From the NCBI RefSeq assembly GCF_001440405.1, contig NZ_LLXX01000034.1, positions 1 to 42,364 on the forward strand: DNA of 42,364 nt. The letters are read 5' to 3'. Source of the DNA: Bradyrhizobium valentinum (lineage in GTDB: Bacteria > Pseudomonadota > Alphaproteobacteria > Rhizobiales > Xanthobacteraceae). The notes under the pieces are model-generated. The model saw only the letters and a list, made by a program, of their open reading frames with translations, had not been told where the DNA came from and made no database searches. Both the position numbers and the translations under genes were made by a program. Below are positions 23,210 to 32,731 of this stretch, piece by piece; positions within the stretch are counted from its first letter, which is position 1; the number at the start of each line of letters is the position of its first letter.

Positions 23210-24469
23210 ATGGCTGTTACCAGCGGTGAGCTTCGTCCATCCTCCGGCCTTGGCGCCTGGCGCACCCCGCTTGTCATCATCATCTGCGGCTGCGCGATCG
23301 CGCTGCTAAGCTTTGGGCCGCGCTCGAGCCTCGGCTTTTTCGTCCAGCCGATGAGCCGCGAGTTCGCTTGGGGGCGCGACGTTTTCGGCCTCGCGCTGGC
23401 GCTGCAGAATCTATTGTGGGGTCTCGGCCAGCCGATCGCGGGTGCCATCGCCGATCGCTTCGGCATCCTGCGGGTGATGATCGTCGGCGCGCTGCTCTAT
23501 GCCGGCGGTCTGCTCCTGATGCGTTATTCCACGGCGCCGCTTTCGCTCGATCTCGGCGCCGGCGTCCTGATCGGCTTCGGTCTATCAGGCTGTTCGTTCA
23601 ACCTGGTGCTGTCGGCATTCAGCAAGCTGCTGCCGCCCGAACGGCGCGGCTTTGCGCTCGGCGCCGGCACTGCGGCCGGCTCGTTCGGGCAATTCCTGTT
23701 CGCGCCGTTCGGCGTCGCGATGATCGACAATTTCGGCTGGCAGGCGGCGCTGACGGTGTTCGCCTTGCTGATGCTCTTGATAATACCGCTGTCGCTTGCG
23801 ATCGCGACGCCACCGGCGACGACGTCATCGTCGTCGAACGTTCCCGCCGCGGACCAGCAATCGTTCAAGACGGCGCTGGCGGAGGCGTTCGGCCATCGCT
23901 CCTATGTATTGCTGGTGCTCGGCTTCTTCACCTGCGGCTTCCAGCTCGCCTTCATCACGGTGCACCTTCCGGCCTATCTCGCCGATCGTGGCGTCTCAGC
24001 GCAGACCGGCGGCTGGGTGGTCGCGGCCATCGGCCTCTTCAACATCATCGGATCGCTCAGCGTCGGCTGGCTGCAGAACAAGTATCCGAAGCGCTACATC
24101 CTCTCGCTGATCTATTTTGCCCGCGCACTGTCGATCATGGCGTTCATCTCGTTTCCGATCACCACCTTCTCGGCGATCGTATTCGGCGCAGTTACTGGCC
24201 TCACCTGGCTCTCGACGGTGCCACCGACCTCGGCGCTGGTGGCGCTGATGTTCGGCACCAGGTGGTTCGCAACGCTGTACGGCTTCGCCTTCGTCAGCCA
24301 TCAGGTCGGCGGCTTCCTTGGTGTCTGGCTCGGCGGCGTCGTGTTCGAGCAGTTCGGCTCCTATACGCCGATCTGGTGGCTCTCGATCATGTTTGGTGTG
24401 CTGTCGGCGCTGATCAACCTGCCGATCGTCGAGCAGCCGGTCGCGCGCCCGGTTGCACAACCCGCCTGA
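23210..24469 (+). CDS. MFS transporter, monocarboxylate/OxlT-like
   Basis: A 419-residue major facilitator with twelve membrane segments. GxxSDRxG-like loop 2-3 appears as GAIADRFGILRVM, and the ends of the transport core read GFGLSGCSFNLVLSAFSKLLPPERRGFALG. A cytoplasmic Ser/Thr/Pro-rich loop (TPPATTSSSSNVPAADQQS) joins the halves near residue 205. The pattern is that of the oxalate/formate or monocarboxylate branch, so an organic anion is a likely substrate, but I cannot name it. ATG 23210 has AAGGGGGAAATAG directly upstream. The next gene, an acrylyl-CoA-reductase-like enzyme, starts 44 nt downstream and may share the transcript, which would suit a carboxylic acid uptake-and-use pair. Confidence 0.9.
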   Translation: MAVTSGELRPSSGLGAWRTPLVIIICGCAIALLSFGPRSSLGFFVQPMSREFAWGRDVFGLALALQNLLWGLGQPIAGAIADRFGILRVMIVGALLYAGGLLLMRYSTAPLSLDLGAGVLIGFGLSGCSFNLVLSAFSKLLPPERRGFALGAGTAAGSFGQFLFAPFGVAMIDNFGWQAALTVFALLMLLIIPLSLAIATPPATTSSSSNVPAADQQSFKTALAEAFGHRSYVLLVLGFFTCGFQLAFITVHLPAYLADRGVSAQTGGWVVAAIGLFNIIGSLSVGWLQNKYPKRYILSLIYFARALSIMAFISFPITTFSAIVFGAVTGLTWLSTVPPTSALVALMFGTRWFATLYGFAFVSHQVGGFLGVWLGGVVFEQFGSYTPIWWLSIMFGVLSALINLPIVEQPVARPVAQPA

Positions 24470-24513
24470 TGCGGTAAACACTCCCGACACAGAACAGTCC
24501 GGGGAGGTTTGCC

Positions 24514-25500
24514 ATGGGAACGTTCAAAGCCATCAGGATCGACAAGGCAGAGAAGGGAACCACCGCCGCGCTGACGCAGTTCGACGAAGCCGAGTTGATG
24601 GAAGGCGACGTCACCGTTGCGGTCGAATGGTCGACGCTGAACTACAAGGATGGTCTGGCCGTCACCGGCAAGGCCCCTGTGGTGCGGCGCTTCCCGATGA
24701 TCGCCGGTATCGACTTTGCGGGCACCGTCGAACAATCCTCGCATCCGGAGTGGAAGGCGGGCGACAAGGTCGTCTGCAACGGCTGGGGCATGGGCGAGAC
24801 CCATCTCGGCGCCTATGCCGAGAAGGCGCGCGTCAGGGGTGACTGGCTGGTGCGGCTGCCCGATGGAATTTCGACGCGTGAGGCGATGGCGATCGGCACC
24901 GCCGGCTACACCGCGATGCTGTCGGTGCTGGCGCTGGAGAAGCACGGCCTGACGCCTTCGAGCGGCGCGGTCGTGGTGACCGGTGCCGCCGGTGGCGTCG
25001 GCTCGGTCGCCACCGCTGTGCTCTCCAAACTCGGCTACCACGTCATCGCGTCCACCGGGCGGATGTCGGAAGCCGATTATCTCAAAGGCCTCGGCGCAGC
25101 CGAGGTGATCGACCGTGCCGAACTCGCAGGACCCGCCAAGTCGTTGGCCAAGGAGCGCTGGGCCGGCGGCGTCGACAGCGTCGGGTCGACCACACTCGCC
25201 AACCTGCTCTCGATGACGAAATATGGCGGTGCCGTCGCGGCCTGCGGCCTTGCCGCAGGTATGGATCTGCCGTCCTCGGTCGCGCCGTTTATTTTGCGTG
25301 GAGTGTGCCTTCTGGGCATCGATTCCGTGATGTGTCCGTTGCCCCAGCGCAAGCTTGCATGGAACCGCCTTGCCAGCGATTTGGACAAGGGTAAACTCGC
25401 TGAAATTACTCACGAAATTGGCCTTGACCAGGTCATCGGGGCGGGCGCGCAAATCCTCGCTGGACAGGTCCGCGGTCGAATCGTGGTAAAAATTGTCTAA
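24514..25500 (+). CDS. acuI: Acrylyl-CoA reductase-family NADPH oxidoreductase (AcuI/YhdH)
   Basis: A 328-residue medium-chain dehydrogenase/reductase without zinc ligands. The catalytic domain has [11 protein letters not shown] and [11 protein letters not shown]; the nucleotide motif [14 protein letters not shown] is at about 151-164; the C terminus ends with GRIVVKIV, as in the YhdH/AcuI branch. AcuI reduces acryloyl-CoA to propionyl-CoA with NADPH, detoxifying the reactive acrylate made from 3-hydroxypropionate or DMSP; YhdH is the E. coli homologue. The length and conserved blocks fit this branch well, but the substrate is inferred. It follows the MFS gene by 44 nt. Confidence 0.9.
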   Translation: MGTFKAIRIDKAEKGTTAALTQFDEAELMEGDVTVAVEWSTLNYKDGLAVTGKAPVVRRFPMIAGIDFAGTVEQSSHPEWKAGDKVVCNGWGMGETHLGAYAEKARVRGDWLVRLPDGISTREAMAIGTAGYTAMLSVLALEKHGLTPSSGAVVVTGAAGGVGSVATAVLSKLGYHVIASTGRMSEADYLKGLGAAEVIDRAELAGPAKSLAKERWAGGVDSVGSTTLANLLSMTKYGGAVAACGLAAGMDLPSSVAPFILRGVCLLGIDSVMCPLPQRKLAWNRLASDLDKGKLAEITHEIGLDQVIGAGAQILAGQVRGRIVVKIV

Positions 25501-25662
25501 CGGCGTTCAGACTTTGCCAACTAACCTGCTCCAATGTTGCCACGGTTGATATGGTAAGCAGCGGGTAAAGAGGCCTGCAGCATGGTCCGGCAGATTGGGG
25601 TCCCGGTTTTCATGCTCAAGCCAAGGCGGGCGCCCGCGCTCTTGTTAAGTTGGAGTAGCTGC

Positions 25663-26280
25663 ATGCTTGCGCGTTTGGTTCTGGGGGCCGTCACGGCCAG
25701 TGCGATGATCGTTCCTGCGCTGGCCGGGAGCATGAATGCTGACGAGGCGCGCCGGTTTGTGACCGGCAAGGTTTTCGCCTTTACCTGTTTCGACGGCACC
25801 CGTGGCGCCGGCCGCATCCTCGATGATCTCGGTGCAGCCGGTTCTATCCAGTTCAGTGGCTCGGGCCCGATCCGTCATGTGCGCCTGCCCGGCAACACGT
25901 TGCAGATTCGCGGCCAGGCCGTTTGCGCTTCGATCAAGGGTCTTCCGTTCGAGCCGTGCTTCAATCTCGACAAGCGCGACGATCGCTCGTTCCGCGGCTC
26001 CGTCTCGGGCATGGGCTTTGCCTATTGCGATTTCCGCCATCAGGGCGCCTCGCAGATGCTGATGGCGCGCTCTGTGGCGCGGCCGCGTTCGCTGCATCGT
26101 CGGGAGGAGCCGGCGCGCGCGGCGACTGACGCACGTGCCGAGGTAACGACGCGGGTCGAAACGCCGGCGGTCGAAAGCGCCAAACTCGAGCCGGTGAAAT
26201 CCGAGCCGAAGGCGGAGCAGGCCAAGTCTGAACCGGCGAAGGCCGAGAGCGCCCCGGAGCTGCGCCGCTCGACCGATTGA
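25663..26280 (+). CDS. Secreted protein of unknown function with charged C-terminal tail
   Basis: A 205-residue exported protein from ATG 25663, which has TTGGAG about ten bases upstream; a longer reading from 25582 adds 27 residues and would bury the signal peptide. Signal: MLARLVLGAVTASAMIVPALAG. The mature domain (about 25-140) has four cysteines (FTCFDG, AVCAS, EPCFN, AYCDF) that may form two disulfides and a Gly-rich SIQFSGSGPIRHVRLPGN region. The last 55 residues are low-complexity, Ala/Glu/Lys/Pro-rich with repeated SEPxxAE units, probably disordered or wall-binding. I do not recognise a family name. It is not linked to its neighbours by spacing. Confidence 0.8.
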   Translation: MLARLVLGAVTASAMIVPALAGSMNADEARRFVTGKVFAFTCFDGTRGAGRILDDLGAAGSIQFSGSGPIRHVRLPGNTLQIRGQAVCASIKGLPFEPCFNLDKRDDRSFRGSVSGMGFAYCDFRHQGASQMLMARSVARPRSLHRREEPARAATDARAEVTTRVETPAVESAKLEPVKSEPKAEQAKSEPAKAESAPELRRSTD

Positions 26281-26406
26281 TCGCGGAAACGGCGCCTAGG
26301 CCAGGACGGCAAATAAGCTCGAGATCGAATGGGCGTGCGGCCGGTCCGAGAGCCATCGCGCGGCCGCTGAATCATCCCACATCCAGCCTCATCCGGCGCA
26401 CCCGAT

Positions 26407-26422
26407 CCCGTAGTCATACGGG
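26407..26422. promoter_or_regulatory. Tight palindrome upstream of the DUF6894 gene
   Basis: CCCGTA-GTCA-TACGGG, a perfect 6-bp inverted repeat with a 4-nt centre, sits 79 nt before the DUF6894 start. It could be an operator or a small hairpin. The 220-nt gap holds no other element I can support. Confidence 0.35.
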
Positions 26423-26500
26423 CTAGCGGATTCACGCCCTGGTAGCGAATCTCATCCCAAAGTGGTGACCGGCAGAGAAGGCCGGGAGGCGGCCCAACAC

Positions 26501-26746
26501 ATGAGATCGATCATGCCGCTATATTTTTTTCGGATCAGCCACGGTCGCTACGCAGGTGCGTCCGATCAGGGATCCGAATTCGAAAGCCGCGAGGCCGCCT
26601 GGACCGAGATGACCAAGGTTTGCGGCAACCTCCTCGGCAGCCTTTCGCGCAGCCTGAAACAGAACGCCGAATGGCAGATGGAGCTTCTGGACGAAGCCAA
26701 GAAGCCGGTGTTCAGGATTCGCCTTGTCGCGGAATCCGTTAGTTAG
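26501..26746 (+). CDS. DUF6894 small protein
   Basis: An 81-residue product, or 77 from the second ATG. MPLYFFRISHGRYAGASDQGSEF is the standard opening of DUF6894 proteins, which are abundant short proteins of unknown function in Bradyrhizobium; the EAAWTEMTKVCGNLLG helix and MELLDEAKKPVFRIRLVAES end also fit. The family start would be ATG 26513; however GGGAGG lies about 11 bases before ATG 26501 and too far from 26513, so the upstream ATG is chosen with doubt. No operon partner is close. Confidence 0.8.
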   Translation: MRSIMPLYFFRISHGRYAGASDQGSEFESREAAWTEMTKVCGNLLGSLSRSLKQNAEWQMELLDEAKKPVFRIRLVAESVS

Positions 26747-26914
26747 TGCTCAATCCGGCGTTCGCCCTGCGCCCGGGTATTCTTACGGACTTCCGAATTA
26801 ACCATCGCTTGCGACCCGATGCGTACCGTTGCCGAATATTCCCGGCGCATCGAAGATTGACGGCAATCCTTCATAATCTGCGGCGCCTGTCTCCAACGCT
26901 TGAGAGAGCCAGCC

Positions 26915-28603
26915 ATGTCCGCACTGTCCATCCGCGCCAAGGTCATCGCTGTGATCGCATTCATGCTGATTGCGATGTCCGGCTTGGGCCTGCTGGCGAT
27001 CCGCAGCATGCAAGCGATCAACGCCCATACGGTGGAGATCGCCTCGAGCTGGCTTCCGAGCGTCCGGGTGCTCGGTGAACTGCGCGCGGATATCAATCTG
27101 TTTCGTGTTGCGCTCCGTGCCCATGTTATGGCGGAAACTCTGGAGGCGAAGGCTGCCAACGACAAGAGGCTGGCCGGTATCCTCGAAAGGATCGCGAAAG
27201 ACCGCAAGGCTTACGAGCCGTTGATTTCGACTTCCGAAGAGCGCTCGATATACGAGAACTGGACGCGTGCCTGGGACAGATACATGACCGGCGTTCAGGA
27301 CGTGATCGAGTTGTCGCGTCAGAGCGTGGGACGGATTCCGCATGAGGCCAGCGAGGCCATCTCCAAGAAGGTCGCGGTCATCGCTGCCGAATCCGATGCG
27401 CTCCTGGAAAAATCCATCAACCTCAACAATACACGTGCGGACACCGCGACCCGGCAGGCCGCGGAAGGTTACAATTTCGCGTTCTGGACCGTTCTGGGCA
27501 TCGTCGCTGCCGTCGTGATTTGCGGTGTCGGCGTCGGGATCTATCTGGTCCGCGACCTCTCGAGCGGAATTGCTTCCATCGTGAAGCCGATGCAGGCGCT
27601 CGGAAGCGGGGATCTGACCGCCGAAGTGACGCGCCGTGGTGAGAAGACCGAGATCGGCGCGATGGCGGACGCCTTGCAGGTGTTCAAGGATGCGCTCGTT
27701 GCCAAGAAGGCAGCCGACGAAGCCGCCGCGCGCGACGCCGAAGCCAAGATCGAGCGCGGCCGCCGTGTCGATCGCATCACACGCGACTTCGAAGCCATGA
27801 TCGGCGAGATCGTCGAAACCGTTTCGTCGGCCTCAACCGAGCTCGAGGCTTCGGCTGACACGCTGACCTCGACCGCGGAGCGTGCGCAGGAACTCGCGAC
27901 TACCGTCTCGGCGGCATCGGAGGAGGCTTCCACCAACGTCCAGTCGGTCGCGTCCGCCACCGAGGAAATGGCGTCCTCGATCAATGAGATCAGCCGCCAG
28001 GTGCAAGAGTCTGCGCGGATGGCGAGCGACGCCGTGGATCAGGCTAGCCGGACAAACGATCGGGTCGGTGAATTGTCCAAGGCCGCCGCCCGCATCGGCG
28101 ACGTGATCGAGCTGATCAACAACATCGCGGGCCAGACCAACCTGCTTGCCCTCAACGCCACCATCGAGGCGGCACGCGCCGGCGAAGCCGGCCGCGGCTT
28201 CGCGGTTGTCGCGTCCGAAGTGAAGGCGCTGGCCGAACAGACCGCCAAGGCGACCGGCGAGATCGGTCAGCAGATCACTGGCATCCAGGCTGCGACCCAG
28301 GATTCGGTCGGCGCCATCCAGGAAATCTCGGGCACCATTGGAAAGCTGTCCGAAATTTCCTCGGCGATCGCGGCCGCCGTGGAAGAGCAGGGCGCGGCGA
28401 CGCAGGAAATCTCTCGTAACGTACAGCAGGCGGCGATGGGGACACAGATGGTTTCCGCCAACATCACCGATGTGCAGCGCGGCGCGACCGAGACGGAGAC
28501 CGCCTCGTCGCATGTTCTCTCCGCGGCGCAGTTGCTGTCTGGCGATAGCAACCGTCTCAAGATCGAGGTCGCCAAATTCCTCGAATCGGTCCGTGCCGCC
28601 TAG
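26915..28603 (+). CDS. Methyl-accepting chemotaxis protein
   Basis: A 562-residue chemoreceptor. An N-terminal membrane helix (about 8-29) and a second at about 188-210 enclose a periplasmic four-helix-bundle ligand domain. A HAMP domain follows ([26 protein letters not shown]), then the methyl-accepting signalling coil. The hairpin tip is [37 protein letters not shown] without insertions. Pairs of Glu/Gln/Ala at helix sites such as [18 protein letters not shown] look like methylation positions. The start is ATG 26915; the TTG at 26900 is less likely. No other chemotaxis gene is in the window, so it is an orphan receptor. Ligand unknown. Confidence 0.95.
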   Translation: MSALSIRAKVIAVIAFMLIAMSGLGLLAIRSMQAINAHTVEIASSWLPSVRVLGELRADINLFRVALRAHVMAETLEAKAANDKRLAGILERIAKDRKAYEPLISTSEERSIYENWTRAWDRYMTGVQDVIELSRQSVGRIPHEASEAISKKVAVIAAESDALLEKSINLNNTRADTATRQAAEGYNFAFWTVLGIVAAVVICGVGVGIYLVRDLSSGIASIVKPMQALGSGDLTAEVTRRGEKTEIGAMADALQVFKDALVAKKAADEAAARDAEAKIERGRRVDRITRDFEAMIGEIVETVSSASTELEASADTLTSTAERAQELATTVSAASEEASTNVQSVASATEEMASSINEISRQVQESARMASDAVDQASRTNDRVGELSKAAARIGDVIELINNIAGQTNLLALNATIEAARAGEAGRGFAVVASEVKALAEQTAKATGEIGQQITGIQAATQDSVGAIQEISGTIGKLSEISSAIAAAVEEQGAATQEISRNVQQAAMGTQMVSANITDVQRGATETETASSHVLSAAQLLSGDSNRLKIEVAKFLESVRAA

Positions 28604-28630
28604 CGCGGTTTCGATGGTATCGAACCAGAG

Positions 28631-28721
28631 CTAGATTCTTGACTTGACGCGTTTTCGTCACGCGAACAGGTTTCCACCCCGGATCAAGTCCGGGGCAGGC
28701 TTTCGCGTGAAAACGCTCTAG
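28631..28721. repeat. Dispersed inverted repeat, type F, between convergent genes
   Basis: A 91-bp element closed by CTAGA/TCTAG. Outer arms GCGTTTTCGTCACGCGAA and TTCGCGTGAAAACGC pair with a 2-nt bulge; inside, CCCCGGA-TCAAG-TCCGGGG makes a second hairpin. It fills the 122-nt gap between the stops of the chemoreceptor and the DUF2339 gene and could act as a terminator in both directions. Confidence 0.75.
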
Positions 28722-28725
28722 TTGA

Positions 28726-31425
28726 TCAACTCCCTGTTGGTGCGGCCGGCGCTGCCGCTTGCCTGCGAAACAGGATCCGCTGGTACAGCCAGCCGATCGC
28801 CACCAACACTAGGCCGAGACACATGAACGACAGCGCGCGATAGACGCCGGTCAGTGCCGACATGTCGATCAGGAAGGCTTTCAGGATCGTTAGTCCGATG
28901 ACGATCGCGGACGCCAGCCGTGCGCGTTGCGAGTTGAAAAGAATGCCAACGCCGAGCAGTACGACGCCGAACGCCAGGTACGCGATCGAATAGGTGTATT
29001 GTTCGGCACCGGTGGTCGGGCCGACAGAGATCGCCGGGCCGTGATAGATTCGCCTGATCTCAAACGTCACATAGGCAAGCGCGAGAACGAGCGCTCCGGC
29101 CGCAATCGTGTTGGCGTAGGCGACCGGTCGGCGGCCGGCAACGGCATAGGACAATAGCAGCGCGAGCACCGCGGGCAGGGCGTAGCCGAGCAGCAGGAGG
29201 TTGATGACGATGCCGCCGACGTCGATGTGCCAGAGAATCGGGTTTTCCAGCAGCAACAGCCCGAACAGCGCCGCGAGGCCGGCGAAGGCCGTCAGCAGGA
29301 TCGCGCCGGCATTGTGGATGACGCTGCCGGTGCGGATGCGCAGGCGCTCCAGTCCGATCGCCATCGCCAGCGTGACACAGACCTGCAGCGCGACCTCGGT
29401 CAGACCGGCACTCTGGCGATAGACGTCGCCATTATTGACGGCATGACGGATCTCCATGAACGCGAGCAGCACCGTGAACAGAATCGCCGCCGCCTCCACC
29501 GTCCGCAGCGGTGCGTCATCGCCGCCACGGCGCAGGAAGATGCTGCCGGCCCAGAAGGAGAGAGCGGGAATGCCGTAGCCCCACAACAGCCAGTTGAAGA
29601 TCGGCGTGGTGCCGACAGCTTGGCCAACAATGCGCGGCTCGTAGCCGATCCGCAGCACCACGATGCCGGCGAGGACGGCAGCGAGCGCGCGCAGGAACGG
29701 GATCGGCCGCTGCGTCGAAATCCAGGCGGTGCCTGCCGACATCAAAGCCAGCGCAATTGTCAGCCAGCCTTTTTCCAGCGCAAAGGTAAGCGCGAGCGCC
29801 AGCGCTGCGAGCGTGCCGGTCGCAAACAGCGCGATCGAGGCCTGTAGTCCCGGACGGTCATCGCGTTTGCTGAGGATCTCGGTCGCGGCGGCATAGGCCA
29901 CAGCCAGCACGACCGCGAGAATCGCAAACGGAATCGAGCGGTCAAGATGCGCGATGCGGGCGTAGAGCGCGACCAGAAGCGCCAGCGGCGTGAAGACTGC
30001 GGCGGCCGACCAGATCACCGGTATGATCGGTCCAATGAAGCGGTTCTGCGCGAGGAATCCCGCCACGCCGAAGCCGACGGCGAAGATCGCAGCCGAGATC
30101 AGGTGCAGCGACACCGATCCGTCGGTGACATTCGGCCCGATGTCTGACAACGGGCCGCCGGGCAGCACCAGCATGTCGGGATTGGCGCGAACGGCCCATT
30201 CGGCGAACACTACAAAGACCAACGCGGCGGCGGCTCCGACGGCGCCGGCGGCGGCATCGCTGCGCCAGGCGACCACGAGGCTGCCGGCCACCAGCAGGCC
30301 GAACACGATCATCGCAGCGTCAGCATGGAAGCTGTTCAGCACGATCAAGGTTGCGCCGAGCAGATAGGCCGCAAGCGAGCCGGATGAGATCGGCTCGACC
30401 TGCCCCTCGTCGGCGGGCGGGCCGAACATGAAACCGCATACCACGAGCAGCGCGGCGAGAATGAAACCGGCGAGCACGTGGAACGCATGCGGGCCGACCA
30501 TCGATGGGCCGCATTGCAGGCAGGGGAAGGTCCACAGCAGCGCAAACGCGATGGTGGTAACGGCGAGCCAGCGCCACAGCCTGACGCGCGCAAGACCGAA
30601 GGCCGCGGCGGTGACGATCGCGAGATAGATGTAGAGCGCCCAGAAGTCCGGCTTGTCGGATGAGACCAGGATCGGGGTTACGAAGGCGCCGACGACGCCA
30701 AGGCCGGCGAGCGCCGGGCCATGCAGCAGCGCTGCGGCCAGCGTGCCGAGCGCCACCAGCCCGAGCAGGATGAACGCAGTCGCGGGCACCAGGAAGCCAT
30801 ACAGCGCATAGGCGGCGTACACCGTAGCAAACGCTACTGCCGTTCCGGCAGCGGTCAGAATGGCCGGAATGTTGGCGATCGGCAGGGTCGCAATGGAAGA
30901 CACGCTCTCCTTGCGGCGCGTCCATTCACCAGCCAGCAGCAAGGCGAGCGCGAACACGCCCCCCAGCATCGTGCGCACACCCGGGCCGAGCAGGCCGGCC
31001 TCGATCGAATATCGAACCATGAAGAATCCGCCGAGCGCGAGCGTCAGCCCGCCGACCCACACCACCCAGCGGGTGCCGATCGTCTCCTCGAAGCCGCGGT
31101 CGGGCTGCGGCAGTGGCGGTGGCGGCGCACCGCCCGCGGCCTGCTCTGGGGTCTCGGAAGGCGCAACGGGCGCTGTGGATTCTACGTCCGGGACGATGGG
31201 CGGCGGTGTCGGTGCGGCCTCGGCCGAGGCCGGCGGCAAGGTCTGCTCGAACGCTTCAAATGGCGTGAGCGGCGGAGGCACGGGCGCTGCCGCTGTCGCC
31301 GGTGCCGCCTGGATGGCTTCCAGGCGCGCGCGCAACTCCGCCACCTCATTCATGGCCTTGCGCGCGAAGATGAGGGCGACGATCGCGATCACGAGCGCGA
31401 AAAAAACGAAGGGGTCGTCGAACAT
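28726..31425 (-). CDS. DUF2339 polytopic membrane protein
   Basis: An 899-residue protein with about 24 hydrophobic helices. It opens with one helix (PFVFFALVIAIVALIFA), a short coiled stretch EVAELRARLEAIQA, and a Pro/Ala-rich linker of about 60 residues, before the conserved block GFEETIGTRWVVWVGGLTLALGG where the DUF2339 domain starts. Proteins of this family are large inner-membrane proteins of unknown function; the repeated helix pairs give no catalytic motif I can identify. It is the last gene of a minus-strand run and starts 100 nt after the tyrosine phosphatase gene ends. Repeat F follows its stop. Confidence 0.92.
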   Translation of the reverse strand: MFDDPFVFFALVIAIVALIFARKAMNEVAELRARLEAIQAAPATAAAPVPPPLTPFEAFEQTLPPASAEAAPTPPPIVPDVESTAPVAPSETPEQAAGGAPPPPLPQPDRGFEETIGTRWVVWVGGLTLALGGFFMVRYSIEAGLLGPGVRTMLGGVFALALLLAGEWTRRKESVSSIATLPIANIPAILTAAGTAVAFATVYAAYALYGFLVPATAFILLGLVALGTLAAALLHGPALAGLGVVGAFVTPILVSSDKPDFWALYIYLAIVTAAAFGLARVRLWRWLAVTTIAFALLWTFPCLQCGPSMVGPHAFHVLAGFILAALLVVCGFMFGPPADEGQVEPISSGSLAAYLLGATLIVLNSFHADAAMIVFGLLVAGSLVVAWRSDAAAGAVGAAAALVFVVFAEWAVRANPDMLVLPGGPLSDIGPNVTDGSVSLHLISAAIFAVGFGVAGFLAQNRFIGPIIPVIWSAAAVFTPLALLVALYARIAHLDRSIPFAILAVVLAVAYAAATEILSKRDDRPGLQASIALFATGTLAALALALTFALEKGWLTIALALMSAGTAWISTQRPIPFLRALAAVLAGIVVLRIGYEPRIVGQAVGTTPIFNWLLWGYGIPALSFWAGSIFLRRGGDDAPLRTVEAAAILFTVLLAFMEIRHAVNNGDVYRQSAGLTEVALQVCVTLAMAIGLERLRIRTGSVIHNAGAILLTAFAGLAALFGLLLLENPILWHIDVGGIVINLLLLGYALPAVLALLLSYAVAGRRPVAYANTIAAGALVLALAYVTFEIRRIYHGPAISVGPTTGAEQYTYSIAYLAFGVVLLGVGILFNSQRARLASAIVIGLTILKAFLIDMSALTGVYRALSFMCLGLVLVAIGWLYQRILFRRQAAAPAAPTGS

Positions 31426-31525
31426 GGAGCCTCCAGGCGGGCGCGTCAGACCGTTAACCGGCCACGTCGGCAGCCCGGTTGCAATCCTGTGTGCGCCTTT
31501 GTCCGCTAAAAGTTCAAATCTGCCG

Positions 31526-32032
31526 CTATTCCAGATCGACGCGGAACGGCCGGCCCTCGACGGTCATGCTGCCGGGGCCCATTTCGTCGAGTGCGCGCAG
31601 CATCCGGCCCTCGCGTCCCAGCGCCTTGTCGGCGAGGCTGACGATCAGCCGGTTGGGGGAGGCGATCGGGGAGCGGGCGCGAATCTGCCTCGCGATCTCG
31701 ATCTCGTCGCGGTGCGGATTGAGCGCGCAGGCGGCCGCAAAGGCGCTTGCCGTCGAGCGGCTGATGCCGGCATAGCAATGCACCACCATCGGCGCGCTGC
31801 GGTCCCAATTGCGGACGAAGTTCAGCACCCTTTCGATATGATGATCTGCCGGCGCGACAAAACCGTCCATGTGCTCGGTGATGTCGTCCATCGACACTTT
31901 CAGATGGTTGGCCTCGAGCACCGATGCTGGACGGAGCACCTGATCGACATTGGCCATCACGGTGAGAATGTGGCTGGCGCCAGTGGCTTTGACGATCTCG
32001 GGAAGTGCGGCAAGCGAACAGACGTGAAGCAT
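31526..32032 (-). CDS. Protein tyrosine/dual-specificity phosphatase-like protein
   Basis: A 168-residue phosphatase of the Cys-x5-Arg type. The P-loop is H85-C86-YAGIS-R92 (VVHCYAGISRST); the likely general acid is Asp49 or Asp50 in SMDDIT. The size and lack of other domains fit a compact tyrosine phosphatase, here probably cytoplasmic. An upstream ATG at 32050 exists; I chose 32032 since AGGGA lies seven bases before it and the protein then begins at the first strand (MLHVCSLAAL). Candidate substrates could be phosphotyrosine proteins or phosphoinositide-like molecules; none is indicated. It follows the HD gene by 87 nt and precedes DUF2339 by 100 nt. Confidence 0.88.
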   Translation of the reverse strand: MLHVCSLAALPEIVKATGASHILTVMANVDQVLRPASVLEANHLKVSMDDITEHMDGFVAPADHHIERVLNFVRNWDRSAPMVVHCYAGISRSTASAFAAACALNPHRDEIEIARQIRARSPIASPNRLIVSLADKALGREGRMLRALDEMGPGSMTVEGRPFRVDLE

Positions 32033-32119
32033 GGCGATCCCTGGAAGCATTCTTTGGCAGGCTTTGTCGCAATTATAGGCCCGCGGGTGCGTCGGTGAAA
32101 GCAGGTTTGCGTGAGCCGT

Positions 32120-32731
32120 TCAAGCGAGGAGCAGCTTGAATCGGGCCAAAAACTGCTTCTCGGCCCGGGCCGCGGTCCACGGCGTCAGATAGTCGCGCAC
32201 GGTGGCCTCGGGCAGGCCGGGATCTCTGCCGAACAGGCGCTTCGCCTCGGCGTGTGAAAATCCTGCCAGATGGGTGGCTTCGAGATAGGCCGCGCCGCGA
32301 TCGGCCGCCTTGATGGCTTTGGTGATTTCATCGGCAAGAATTGGCGGCAGGCCGAAGCGAATATGGATCGCCGCCAGCAGGCGCTTCTCCACCACCTTGT
32401 AGTCGCCGCCGAGCACCGCCTTGAACGGCGAGATCATGTCGCCGATGACATATTCCGGTGCGTCGTGCAGCAGCGCAGCGAGCCGGAAGCGTACGTCGAC
32501 GCGCGGCATCTGCTCGCGCATGACGGTTTCCACCAGCAGCGTGTGCTGCGCCACCGAGAAAATATGCGCGCCGCTGGTCTGCCCGTTCCAGCGCGCAACG
32601 CGCGCCAGGCCATGGGCGATGTCGGCGATCTCGATATCGAGCGGGGAGGGGTCCAGCAGATCGAGCCGCCGCCCCGACAGCATCCGCTGCCAGGCGCGAT
32701 TGGCGATGCTGGACGATTTTCTCGCCGTCAT
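32120..32731 (-). CDS. HD-domain phosphohydrolase, YfbR-like
   Basis: A 203-residue metal-dependent phosphohydrolase. HD signature residues are His63 (VAQHTLLV) and the His89-Asp90 pair in AALLHDAPEYVIGD; a later Asp (KAADRGAAYLE) can be the last ligand. HDAPEYVIGDMISPFK resembles YfbR, a 5'-deoxynucleotidase, more than (p)ppGpp or cyclic-di-GMP enzymes. A long open frame continues upstream to 32974, but that part is the shadow of tag; the real ATG at 32731 overlaps the tag stop in ATGA, so translation is coupled. Coupling to a base-excision enzyme fits nucleotide-pool care, by inference. Confidence 0.85.
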   Translation of the reverse strand: MTARKSSSIANRAWQRMLSGRRLDLLDPSPLDIEIADIAHGLARVARWNGQTSGAHIFSVAQHTLLVETVMREQMPRVDVRFRLAALLHDAPEYVIGDMISPFKAVLGGDYKVVEKRLLAAIHIRFGLPPILADEITKAIKAADRGAAYLEATHLAGFSHAEAKRLFGRDPGLPEATVRDYLTPWTAARAEKQFLARFKLLLA

